Positions 1-7,158 of a DNA stretch of 32,604 bases are shown here, piece by piece. The position numbers and the translations under genes are program-made. The stretch comes from an uncultured Burkholderiales bacterium (GTDB lineage Bacteria > Pseudomonadota > Gammaproteobacteria > Burkholderiales > Burkholderiaceae_C), in the NCBI GenBank assembly GCA_903844385.1, contig CAIMTJ010000022.1:1-32604 (forward strand), given 5' to 3'. The notes beneath the pieces were generated by a model. That model had not been told where the DNA came from. It made no database searches and saw only the letters and a program-made list of their open reading frames with translations. Position 1 is the first letter of the stretch, and each line of letters begins with the position of its first letter.

Positions 1-1
1 A

Positions 2-112
2 CACATTTATGATCATGCTCGATTATGGGAAATCCAATGGCGAACCCAGCGCAACTGGGGCGTGTCAAAAGCGATGAGCAAAAGAGTCATTGACTTAATT
101 GATCGTCAATAG
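2..112 (+). CDS. C-terminal tail of an unrecognised protein (partial)
   Basis: This frame is open from the window edge through 36 codons to a TAG at 110-112. The tail is rich in Trp, Arg and charged residues (it contains WEIQWRTQRNWGV and ends VIDLIDRQ) and reads like a real protein C-terminus, but I do not recognise the family. Its last 18 bases overlap the 3' end of the convergent minus-strand gene. The open frame is short, so chance remains possible; the sequence to the left would settle it. Confidence 0.4.
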   Translation, partial: HIYDHARLWEIQWRTQRNWGVSKAMSKRVIDLIDRQ

Positions 113-466
113 GGTGGTGACTGCAACAGAAGAAGAGTTGCTGATTGCTGCTGCATCAATGATGCCGCCTACTTCCAGAACATGACCTACTGTGACGACA
201 ACGTTGTTGTAGGTTGTCGAACCCACGGTAACGGAAGCGATTAGCAGTTGGTTTTTGGTGTTGTCATAAACATCAAACACTTCAGTGGCTTTGACATTGC
301 CAAGGCTCAGGACAACGCCAACCTTAATTTTTACATCCTTGTACAAAGTGGTGCCCACTTGAACCTTTGGAATTGTCAATTCGTTATTGACTTGATCGTA
401 CGAATCAGTGGCAAAAGCATGGAATGAAATCCCAAGGCAAATGAGTGAAATCGATAGTGGTTTCAT
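95..466 (-). CDS. small secreted protein with two internal beta-type repeats, function unknown
   Basis: The product is 123 residues. The ATG at 466 is chosen because a typical Sec signal peptide follows at once (Lys2, hydrophobic core at about 5-17, cleavage near FHAFA-TDS); an ATG at 490 would only add eight residues in front. After the signal come two 29-residue repeats at about 28-56 and 72-100. They share 14 positions by eye, with the pattern V-x-V-G-x-T-x-Y and then V-G-x-V-L-x-x-G. The alternating Val/Thr pattern suggests beta strands. There are no cysteines, metal motifs or catalytic motifs. The gene lies 11 bp downstream of another small secreted-protein gene on the same strand, so they may be co-transcribed. 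It is richer in A+T than the rest of the window. Export is well supported; function is unknown. Confidence 0.6.
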   Translation of the reverse strand: MKPLSISLICLGISFHAFATDSYDQVNNELTIPKVQVGTTLYKDVKIKVGVVLSLGNVKATEVFDVYDNTKNQLLIASVTVGSTTYNNVVVTVGHVLEVGGIIDAAAISNSSSVAVTTLLTIN

Positions 467-477
467 GAAAATGGCGC

Positions 478-993
478 TCAAAATTGACAAACACCTGAGC
501 CGGGAGCCGTGCCGCCTGAGACCTTTGTTGCCGTTAATTGCATCAAGATGGATTTGCCCTCATTGACAGGAACAATATTGGCAAAGAGTTCAATATTGGT
601 GAGTGGCGTCGTGGGTGTTGTGGTTTTGAAGGCGGTGGTTGAGCTGCCTTGAGTGACTTTGAGCAAAAAGCCGCCTGAAAATCCGTTTGCGGCGGACATG
701 GGTGTGATCGTGAAGGGCGCGTTGTTTAAAATGCCAGAGTGTTCATAATAGGGACTATCTTGGGTGTTGTACGTGACGTTAACAACAATCAAGTCCATCA
801 TTCCTGATGAGGCATTGTTAAAAGTTAGTGTGCCCATGAAGTTATAACCAGTCCCCTTGAATGGAAAATTTGTAATGCCCAGGGGGACGGGTTGAGTGAT
901 CAAAAAAGCACAAGTCCCGGAGCTTGGTATGGGTGGTAATGCAAAAACTGAACTGGTCGCGAAAAAAATAAGTGAGGCAAAAAGTTTTTTCAT
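478..993 (-). CDS. secreted protein of unknown function
   Basis: The product is 171 residues if it starts at the ATG at 993, or 175 from an ATG at 1005; neither has an obvious ribosome binding site. MKKLFASLIFFATSSVFA is a clear signal peptide. The mature part is rich in Thr, Ser, Gly, Asn and Pro. It has only two cysteines, one just after the signal (SGTCAFL) and one three residues from the end (SGVCQF). These could form a disulfide closing a single beta-rich domain. I recognise no family or catalytic motif. A longer frame reaching 1218 is open but has no signal peptide at its start, so I reject that extension. The gene precedes the 123-residue secreted protein on the same strand and shares its low G+C. 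Confidence 0.55.
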   Translation of the reverse strand: MKKLFASLIFFATSSVFALPPIPSSGTCAFLITQPVPLGITNFPFKGTGYNFMGTLTFNNASSGMMDLIVVNVTYNTQDSPYYEHSGILNNAPFTITPMSAANGFSGGFLLKVTQGSSTTAFKTTTPTTPLTNIELFANIVPVNEGKSILMQLTATKVSGGTAPGSGVCQF

Positions 994-1266
994 TTTGATG
1001 TCCATGAAGGTGGCTATTGGTGTTGGGTCTGCCTCAATATTAGCTGAAATTATGATCAATTTAATGAACCAAACGATCCGGTCAATCACAATGCAACAAG
1101 CAACAAAAGCTTTGGCACAACATCCCAAGTGTGAAACCAAGTGCAACAAAGCTGGAGAGCCTTGCAGCAATACGCGGGCCGATTGCACCGCGAGCTCGCG
1201 ACCAAGATGTTCGCCCACAAGGGGTGGCTTGGGTCTTCAGACCCTGTGGTGCTCGCGCGCGTTCGA
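994..1266. other. spacer between rsmI and the secreted-protein pair
   Basis: About 270 bp hold no gene I can support. Positions 994-1090 are A+T-rich and probably contain the promoter region of the minus-strand secreted genes, but I see no convincing -35/-10 pair. From about 1110 the base composition returns to that of the neighbouring genes. A perfect inverted repeat, GGGTCT-TC-AGACCC, lies at 1231-1244, 22 bp past the rsmI stop. It has no T-run, so it is at best a weak terminator or mRNA 3'-end hairpin. RNase P RNA and yraN were looked for here and not found. Confidence 0.4.
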
Positions 1267-2214
1267 TCACAACGCGGGGTTGTCGGACTCTGATTCTTCG
1301 GCTTTGAGGCTCAAGGCCATGGCGTAGAGGGCTTTTTTGGCTTGGCCTGTGATGTCTGCGCTCAAGGCCACAGCGGTTTTAAGGGGCACATGGGGGAGCA
1401 GTAATTTGAGCACCCGCGTGTCGAGTGTGGCCATGCTCGCGTCTTGAGCGGACGACGATTTGAGTGGGTGCACAACAAGTGCAAACTCGCCGCGTTGGCG
1501 GTCGCTCGATGCCTCCAACCAGGCTTCGAGCTCGTGGCTCTTCAAGGTCACGATTTCTTCAAACTGTTTGGTGAGTTCGCGCCCGAGCGTTAAAGGACGC
1601 TCTCCCAAGGCCGAGAGTGCTTTGGCGGTCGCATGAATTCGGTGTGGCGCTTCAAGAAGAATTTGTACCCGCCTCTCCAGCGCCATGCCCTCAATTTGCG
1701 CACTGCGCGCTTGTGATTTAGAGGACAAGAAGCCCAAAAAAACAAAGCCCGAGTTATCTTGCTCGACCGCTCCACTCACACTGAGCAAGGCGGTGATGCT
1801 CGACACCCCAGGGATGGGGATCACTCGAAAGCCCTCACGTCTCACCGCTTGCGTGAGAACGGCGCCTGGGTCGCTCACCCCAGGCGTGCCCGCGTCACTC
1901 AAATAGGCAACACGCTGGCCTTGGCGCAGGCAAGCGATCACGCGCTCAGCACCCTCGTGCTCATTGTGTTGATGAACGGCGATGCATTGGGAGGCGGGCA
2001 GCTCGAGCCCCAAACTGCGGCACAACTGCTGGGTGTGGCGGGTGTCCTCACACGCCACAAAGTCCATGACTTGAAGGATGTAGAGCGCGCGCAGCGTCAT
2101 GTCGGCCAAGTTGCCAATGGGAGACGCCACCACGTAGAGGCTTGCCGCGGGAAGTGTCTGGCCACTCACGATGTCTTTGGCGGCCAACAAGGCGTTTTGA
2201 AAAGGAGTGCTCAT
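1267..2214 (-). CDS. rsmI: 16S rRNA (cytidine1402-2'-O)-methyltransferase RsmI
   Basis: RsmI uses S-adenosylmethionine to methylate the ribose of C1402 in 16S rRNA, which tunes start-codon selection at the ribosomal P site. The 315-residue product has the tetrapyrrole-methylase-like fold markers in order: LYVVASPIGNLADMTLRA near residue 26, CEDTRHT, YLSDAGTPGVSDPG, IPIPGVSS, LLEAPHRI and LGRELTKQFEE. Length and order fit the family, with about 20 extra residues at the N-terminus. It is divergent from the gmhA-dolP pair, as yraL is in the equivalent E. coli cluster. Confidence 0.95.
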   Translation of the reverse strand: MSTPFQNALLAAKDIVSGQTLPAASLYVVASPIGNLADMTLRALYILQVMDFVACEDTRHTQQLCRSLGLELPASQCIAVHQHNEHEGAERVIACLRQGQRVAYLSDAGTPGVSDPGAVLTQAVRREGFRVIPIPGVSSITALLSVSGAVEQDNSGFVFLGFLSSKSQARSAQIEGMALERRVQILLEAPHRIHATAKALSALGERPLTLGRELTKQFEEIVTLKSHELEAWLEASSDRQRGEFALVVHPLKSSSAQDASMATLDTRVLKLLLPHVPLKTAVALSADITGQAKKALYAMALSLKAEESESDNPAL

Positions 2215-2461
2215 GGGGTTTGAATCTCAAAAGCCACCCCGAGGATCAGCTTCGGGGGGGTCTCAGCATGGGGCCAATTGGTCGTTTCAGCACACGCTGC
2301 AGTGCCGCTTGGCTGGCGTCTTCAAGGCCGCCTGGCGTCAAGGTGATCGGGTATGATCACACCCATCATCTGTGCGTGGCAAGGGCAATCATAAGTGCAA
2401 ACGCTCCCCGCTGCTGTGCATTCCCCCCGTGCCGGGTTTTGCACCTTACAAAGAACGCCGC

Positions 2462-3061
2462 ATGCTAGAACAACGAATTGAACAACAGTTTATCGACAGC
2501 GCAGACTTGAAATACCAGTCCGCCCAGGTCTTGTCCAAACCGATCGCCTCGGCCATTCAGGCCTTGCTCGCTTGTGTGACGAGTGGCGGCAAGGTGCTCG
2601 TGTGTGGCAATGGTGGCTCCGCAGCCGATTCACAACACTTTGCCGCTGAATTTGTCGGGCGCTTTGAGCGCGAGAGGCCCGAGCTTGGGGCCATTGCGCT
2701 CACGACCGACAGCTCCATTTTGACGGCCATTGGCAACGATTACGATTTCAGTCAGATCTTTGCCAAACAAGTGCGGGCCCTGGGTCAAGGCGGAGATGTG
2801 CTCTTGGCCATTTCCACCAGTGGTGGATCCGTCAATGTGCTCAAGGCGATAGAATGCGCGCACCAGCGGGAGATGACGGTGGTGGCGTTGACGGGCAAGG
2901 GGGGCGGCAAAATCGCCCAGGCCTTGAGAGAAACCGATGTGCACATCTGTGTGCCGCATGAACGCACCGCCCGAATCCAGGAAGTGCACTTGTTGATTTT
3001 GCATTGCCTGTGTGATGGTGTGGACACCCAATTGTTAGGCGACCAAGAAGGACAACCATGA
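2462..3061 (+). CDS. gmhA: SIS-domain phosphoheptose isomerase (GmhA/DiaA family)
   Basis: The 199-residue protein belongs to the SIS-domain family. GmhA converts sedoheptulose 7-phosphate to D-glycero-D-manno-heptose 7-phosphate for LPS core; its paralog DiaA binds DnaA. Motifs seen are CGNGGSAADSQHFAAEF, LTTDSSILTAIGND, ISTSGGS and RIQEVHLLILHCLCD. The residues known to matter in GmhA appear present: His and Glu in QHFAAEF, Asp in TTDSS, Gln in RIQE, His in LHCLCD. The E. coli DiaA sequence as I recall it lacks the Glu and the last His. The neighbours, rsmI and dolP, are those of diaA in E. coli. Sequence therefore favours an active isomerase and position favours DiaA. ATG 2462 fits the family length; an in-frame extension to 2372 adds an atypical N-terminus. 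Its stop overlaps the dolP start (ATGA). Confidence 0.85.
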   Translation: MLEQRIEQQFIDSADLKYQSAQVLSKPIASAIQALLACVTSGGKVLVCGNGGSAADSQHFAAEFVGRFERERPELGAIALTTDSSILTAIGNDYDFSQIFAKQVRALGQGGDVLLAISTSGGSVNVLKAIECAHQREMTVVALTGKGGGKIAQALRETDVHICVPHERTARIQEVHLLILHCLCDGVDTQLLGDQEGQP

Positions 3062-3690
3062 AAAGCAAAACCCTATCCATGCGATTGACCCAGCTGCTGG
3101 CCGTGATGGCCTTGGTGAGTCTGGGACTACAGGCCTGCGCTCCCATGCTCGTGGGCGGCTTTGTGGGGGGAACCATGGTGGTCTCGGATCGGCGCAGCTC
3201 CGGCACGCAGCTCGAAGACGAGGCCATCGAGATCAAGTCCTCGTCTCGCATCCGAGAGAACTTGGGCGACAAAGTTCACGCCAGTGTCTCGAGCTACAAC
3301 CGCCAAGTGTTGGTCACGGGTGAGGTGAGCAACCCACGCGACAAAGAGTACGTGATGCAAATTGTCTCCCAAGTCGATAATGTGAAGTCGGTGCTCAATG
3401 AGCTTCAAATACTGCCGGTCACCACCTACTCCGAGCGCAGTAAAAATGTGTTGCTCGCCGCTCGGGTGAAGGCCAATTTTGTCGACCACCCGGAGTTGTC
3501 CTCCAACGCCTTCAAAGTGGTGGCCGAAGGTGGTACCGTCTATTTGATGGGCCGAGTGACCAAGCGAGAAGCCGACCTGGGTGTGGATGTCACTCGCAAC
3601 ACCCCGGGCGTGCAAAAAGTCATCAAGGTGTTTGAGATTTTGACCGACGATGAGTTAAGAGCCTTGTTGCCCGCACCGGCCAAACGTTAA
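3058..3690 (+). CDS. dolP: outer-membrane lipoprotein with two BON domains (DolP/YraP-like)
   Basis: DolP is a lipoprotein that binds anionic phospholipid in the outer membrane and supports envelope integrity. The 210-residue product starts with a lipoprotein signal ending in the lipobox GLQA-C, Cys27. A glycine-rich stretch follows, and then two BON domains at about 55-122 and 130-200, recognisable by VLVTGEVSN followed by a VKSVLNEL segment, and by VYLMGRVTKREAD followed by GVQKVIKVFEIL. Its start overlaps the gmhA stop by four bases, so the two are translationally coupled. The pairing with a GmhA/DiaA protein matches E. coli diaA-dolP. A 9-bp imperfect inverted repeat without a T-run follows at 3718-3742. 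Confidence 0.88.
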   Translation: MKSKTLSMRLTQLLAVMALVSLGLQACAPMLVGGFVGGTMVVSDRRSSGTQLEDEAIEIKSSSRIRENLGDKVHASVSSYNRQVLVTGEVSNPRDKEYVMQIVSQVDNVKSVLNELQILPVTTYSERSKNVLLAARVKANFVDHPELSSNAFKVVAEGGTVYLMGRVTKREADLGVDVTRNTPGVQKVIKVFEILTDDELRALLPAPAKR

Positions 3691-3783
3691 AAACTGCTCA
3701 CCTGAAGGACGGTGTCGCCAGGCGTGCACCGCGCACACCTGGGGGTTCGCCTGATGGATACATGAGGGCGCTCAGTCAAGTGA

Positions 3784-4698
3784 TCAAGACAGCCGCTTGA
3801 TCAAACTCGAGGTGTCCCAGCGCTTGCCACCGAGCTGCTGCACATCGGCATAAAACTGGTCCACCAGGGCTGTGACGGGGAGCTTGGCCCCGTTTTTTTG
3901 AGCCTCTTGCAAGACGATGTTCAAGTCTTTGCGCATCCAGTCCACCGCAAAACCAAAGTCAAACTGATCGGCCACCATGGTTTTGCCGCGGTTTTCCATC
4001 TGCCAGCTTTGTGCCGCACCTTTGCTGATCACATCAAGCACCACGTTCATATCGAGGCCAGCTTTCATGCCAAAGGCAATGCCCTCGCTCAAGGCCTGAA
4101 CCAAACCGGCGATGCAAATTTGGTTGACCATTTTGGTGAGTTGCCCCGCTCCACTGTCTCCCATGTAAGTGCAGGCTTTGGAAAACGCCATGGCCAAAGG
4201 ACGAATGAGCTCAAACGCCTCGCGCTTGCCGCCGCACATGACGGTGAGCAGACCGTTTTGCGCGCCAGCTTGGCCGCCCGAGACCGGGGCGTCAATAAAA
4301 TCGATCCCCGCTTTGATGCTGTGCTCAAAAAGCTCTCGGGCAATTTGTGCCGACGCTGTGGTGTGGTCGACCAACAGGGTGTGGGGGTCCATGCCGTTCA
4401 AGGCCCCCTCGTCTCCCAAAATCACCTGGGCCAGGTCGTGGTCGTTGCCGACACAGCAAAAGACCACCTCAGCGCCTTGGGCCGCGGCTTTGGGGGTGGT
4501 GGCCGTATGCACGCGCTCAGTGTGCCCGTATTCCATCAAAAAAGCTTGCGCTTTGGCCGGGGTTCGGTTGTAGACCGTGACGTGGTGGCCGCTCAGCAAC
4601 AAGTGCGCAGCCATCGGGTAGCCCATGACACCCAAGCCAAGAAAGGCAACTCGCTTGGGGGAAATGGATTCGTAGGTTTTAGGCTGGGTGCTGGACAT
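3784..4698 (-). CDS. beta-hydroxyacid dehydrogenase, 3-hydroxyisobutyrate dehydrogenase / tartronate semialdehyde reductase type
   Basis: This is a 304-residue NAD(P)-dependent dehydrogenase of the 3-hydroxyisobutyrate dehydrogenase superfamily. Near the N-terminus it has the Rossmann motif FLGLGVMGYPMAAHL followed by VYNRTPAKA. The substrate-binding signature DAPVSGGQAGAQNG comes near residue 130, and the catalytic-lysine segment GAGQLTKMVNQ near 180. The C-terminal half is the expected all-helical domain. The exact substrate (3-hydroxyisobutyrate, tartronate semialdehyde or succinic semialdehyde) cannot be read from sequence. Neighbours do not help: it stands alone on the minus strand, back to back with yggS. 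Confidence 0.88.
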   Translation of the reverse strand: MSSTQPKTYESISPKRVAFLGLGVMGYPMAAHLLLSGHHVTVYNRTPAKAQAFLMEYGHTERVHTATTPKAAAQGAEVVFCCVGNDHDLAQVILGDEGALNGMDPHTLLVDHTTASAQIARELFEHSIKAGIDFIDAPVSGGQAGAQNGLLTVMCGGKREAFELIRPLAMAFSKACTYMGDSGAGQLTKMVNQICIAGLVQALSEGIAFGMKAGLDMNVVLDVISKGAAQSWQMENRGKTMVADQFDFGFAVDWMRKDLNIVLQEAQKNGAKLPVTALVDQFYADVQQLGGKRWDTSSLIKRLS

Positions 4699-4811
4699 GG
4701 TGGGCTTTGTAAGTTGGAGGTTGATGAAGGCGTCAAAAGAGGAGTCAAACGAGCAAATCCATTGAGGTCTGGCGCGTCACGCTTGAAGTCCCCAATGCGG
4801 GGCGAACCCAA

Positions 4812-4851
4812 GGTGTGGTACAACCCCGCATCCTTGGGGTCAATCCACACC
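4812..4851. promoter_or_regulatory. strong stem-loop upstream of yggS
   Basis: Two nested perfect stems sit in the divergent spacer. GGTGTGG at 4812-4818 pairs with CCACACC at 4845-4851. Inside that, ACCCC at 4823-4827 pairs with GGGGT at 4836-4840. A symmetric 4 by 4 internal loop separates the stems and the apical loop has eight bases. The structure ends 30 bp before the yggS ATG, so it could be part of the 5' untranslated RNA or a DNA-binding palindrome shared by both genes. No T-run follows, so a terminator is unlikely. Confidence 0.5.
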
Positions 4852-4881
4852 GAGGTTCAATTCTAGGAGTATATTGGAGAG

Positions 4882-5643
4882 ATGACGATGCTCATTGATC
4901 AGTGGACGGGCGTTCTGGAGCGCATCCAAGCGGCTTGTTTGCGCTGCAAGCGCTCGGCCCAAGAGGTTCAGCTGCTGGCTGTCTCCAAAACCGTGCCGTT
5001 TGCGCGCTTGGCCGAGCTCGCCCGGGCTGGGCAGGTGGATTTTGGAGAAAACTACATCCAAGAGGCGGTGCAAAAGATAGAGGCCGCGAGCACGCAATGG
5101 GCCAGCCAGCCCGGAGCTGTCCTCAAAACGAGGCCAGTCTGGCACTGCATTGGCCCCGTTCAAAGCAACAAAACCCGCTTGGTGGCCACTCACTTTGATT
5201 GGTTGCACACCGTGGACCGCCTCAAAATCGCCCAGCGTTTGAGCGAGCAGCGCCCGGCGTTCCTCGCGCCACTCAAGGTGCTCATCCAAGTCAATGTCGA
5301 CCAAGGCCAGACCAAGTCGGGCATCCCGCCCGAGGAGGTCTTACCCCTGGCTCAAGCGGTGATGGGCCTGAAGGGACTCAGCCTCAAAGGCATCATGACC
5401 ATGCCCGATCCTGAGCCCGATCATGCCCGCCAAGTGGCACTTCACCGCGTGGGCAAGGCCGTGTTTGATCACGTCCTTCAAGCCACGGGCAACCCCTCTT
5501 GGGACACGCTCTCGATGGGGATGACGCAAGATCTGGAGGCTGCCATCGAAGCGGGCAGCACCCTGGTGCGTGTGGGCACAGCGATCTTTGGTGCGAGAAG
5601 CGCCGTCCACGAAGGTGCTGAGCGCCCAGCCCCCAGGGCTTAA
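4882..5643 (+). CDS. yggS: pyridoxal phosphate homeostasis protein, YggS/PROSC family
   Basis: YggS-family proteins are single-domain PLP-binding TIM barrels without known enzymatic activity that balance PLP and amino- and keto-acid pools. The 253-residue product has the PLP lysine in LLAVSKT at Lys36, the same position as in E. coli. Further motifs are VDFGENYIQEA, HCIGPVQSNKT, LIQVNVDQGQTKSGI and LSMGMTQDLEAAI, and the phosphate-binding end VRVGTAIFGAR. ATG 4882 is preceded by TAGGAG at 4864-4869 and GGAGAG just before the start. In many bacteria yggS sits beside proC, but here proC is 16 kb away. A stable stem-loop precedes the gene. Its stop codon overlaps the convergent flavoprotein gene's stop in one TTAA. 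Confidence 0.93.
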   Translation: MTMLIDQWTGVLERIQAACLRCKRSAQEVQLLAVSKTVPFARLAELARAGQVDFGENYIQEAVQKIEAASTQWASQPGAVLKTRPVWHCIGPVQSNKTRLVATHFDWLHTVDRLKIAQRLSEQRPAFLAPLKVLIQVNVDQGQTKSGIPPEEVLPLAQAVMGLKGLSLKGIMTMPDPEPDHARQVALHRVGKAVFDHVLQATGNPSWDTLSMGMTQDLEAAIEAGSTLVRVGTAIFGARSAVHEGAERPAPRA

Positions 5644-7151
5644 AAGCGCTCGAGCTCGGGGTGCGGCAAGGCGCCTCCGCGCACGATCATTTGACCGCGC
5701 TCTGCACAGCGGTGAAGCGAGGGGATGACCTTGCCAGGATTTAACAAACCCAAGGGGTCAAAGGCCGCTTTGAGGCGTCGCATTTGATCGTTTTCTGGCT
5801 CGGTGAATTGCGCGCACATGCTGGTGAGCTTTTCCACCCCCACCCCATGCTCGCCGGTGATGGTGCCACCCATTTGCACGCTGGTCTCCAAAATCTCAGC
5901 GCCAAAGGCCTCGGCCAAGGCGAGCTCTTGAGGCTTGGAGGCATCGAACAAAATCAAGGGGTGCAAGTTGCCATCCCCCGCATGAAAGACATTCACGCAA
6001 CGCAGACCGTAGCGCCCTTGCATGTGGGTGATGGCTTGGAGCATGTCGGCCAGGCGTTTGCGAGGAATGGTCGAGTCCATGCACATGTAGTCGGGGCTCA
6101 ATTGACCGGAGGCGGGAAACGCATTTTTTCGCCCACTCCAAAAGCGCAAGCGTTCGGCCTCGTTTTGACTCACGGCCAATTGGGTGGCACCGCACTCACC
6201 CAAGACCGCCTTCATGTGGACAATTTCTTCTTGCACTTCCTCCACGGTGCCGTCGCTCTCACACAGCAAAATGGCCGCCGCATTCAAGTCATAGCCCGCG
6301 TGCACAAATCTCTCGGCCGCTTGGGTCATGGCTTGGTCCATCATTTCGAGCCCAGCGGGAATGATGCCTTGGGCAATGATTTGCGCCACCGCGTGGCCCG
6401 CGTCTTGAAGGGTTGCAAAACTCGCCATGATGCAGCGGGCAATTTGGGGAGAAGGGGTCAATTTGACCGTCACTTCCAGCGTCACGGCGAGCATGCCCTC
6501 AGACCCCACCACCAAGGGGAGCCAATCCAAGCCCTCGGCATCCAAGGTCTCGGAGCCAAAACTCACCGCTTCACCCTCGATGGTGTAGCCCTTGATGGAC
6601 AAGACGTTGTGCAGCGTCAAGCCGTATTTCAAGCAATGCACCCCGCCCGAGTTTTCAGCGACATTGCCCCCAATGGTGCAGGCGATCTGGCTCGAGGGAT
6701 CTGGCGCGTAATACAGGCCATGCTGCGCCACCGCTTGGCTGATGGCCAGGTTGCGCACCCCACACTCGACACGGGCTGTGCGACTTTGTGGATTCACGTC
6801 CAAGATGCGGTTGAATTTGGCCAAGGACAACAGCACCCCTTGGGCGTGGGGCATGGCCCCGCCCGACAAGCCCGTGCCAGCGCCTCGGGCCACGACGGGA
6901 ATGCCGTGGGCGTGGCAGGTTTTGAGCACCGCTTGGACCTCTTGGTGGGTCTCGGGCAGCACCACACACAAAGGGCGGGTGCGGTAAGCGGTCAAGCCAT
7001 CGCACTCATAGGGGGTGGTGTCTTCTAAGGCGTAGAGCAGTGCATGCGTTTTAACGCAGGGGCGCATCGCTTCGATGATCTCTTCTTTGCGCGCCAAGCT
7101 CACCCCCGCTTGGGGTGAGTCGCTCACGAGGTGTTCGAAGTCAAGCGCCAT
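5640..7151 (-). CDS. FAD-linked oxidase, glycolate oxidase GlcD / D-lactate dehydrogenase type
   Basis: The 503-residue flavoprotein is of the vanillyl-alcohol-oxidase type and matches GlcD in length. The FAD domain shows VVARGAGTGLSGGAMPHAQ, PSSQIACTIGGNVAENSGG and LPLVVGSEGMLAV. The C-terminal substrate domain has FHAGDGNLHPLI and ends with GTITGEHGVGVEK and LLNPGKV. It probably oxidises a 2-hydroxy acid such as glycolate or D-lactate. The ATG at 7151 gives the family N-terminus; the frame stays open to 7460, but that part is the reverse reading of purU. Partner genes glcE and glcF are absent here, so the electron acceptor is unclear. It follows purU by 7 bp and is probably co-transcribed with it. 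Confidence 0.88.
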   Translation of the reverse strand: MALDFEHLVSDSPQAGVSLARKEEIIEAMRPCVKTHALLYALEDTTPYECDGLTAYRTRPLCVVLPETHQEVQAVLKTCHAHGIPVVARGAGTGLSGGAMPHAQGVLLSLAKFNRILDVNPQSRTARVECGVRNLAISQAVAQHGLYYAPDPSSQIACTIGGNVAENSGGVHCLKYGLTLHNVLSIKGYTIEGEAVSFGSETLDAEGLDWLPLVVGSEGMLAVTLEVTVKLTPSPQIARCIMASFATLQDAGHAVAQIIAQGIIPAGLEMMDQAMTQAAERFVHAGYDLNAAAILLCESDGTVEEVQEEIVHMKAVLGECGATQLAVSQNEAERLRFWSGRKNAFPASGQLSPDYMCMDSTIPRKRLADMLQAITHMQGRYGLRCVNVFHAGDGNLHPLILFDASKPQELALAEAFGAEILETSVQMGGTITGEHGVGVEKLTSMCAQFTEPENDQMRRLKAAFDPLGLLNPGKVIPSLHRCAERGQMIVRGGALPHPELERF

Positions 7152-7158
7152 GGTGACC

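Noticed and set aside
1091-1266. RNase P RNA or yraN remnant beside rsmI
   Set aside because: Known conserved blocks of RNase P RNA are absent and no frame resembles YraN.
896-1327. 143-codon open frame on the plus strand across the rsmI spacer
   Set aside because: It overlaps the signal-peptide region of the secreted gene and the end of rsmI, changes composition midway, and matches no family, including YraN.
3718-3742. Possible terminator after dolP
   Set aside because: A 9-bp stem with one mismatch forms, but no T-run follows on either strand, so I do not call a terminator.
3898-4866. 322-codon open frame on the plus strand opposite the beta-hydroxyacid dehydrogenase
   Set aside because: Same reason: shadow composition, and it would run through the yggS upstream hairpin.
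5784-7028. 414-codon open frame on the plus strand opposite the GlcD-like gene
   Set aside because: The minus-strand frame has all flavoprotein motifs and the family length. The plus frame is a His/Gly/Gln-rich shadow without recognisable motifs.
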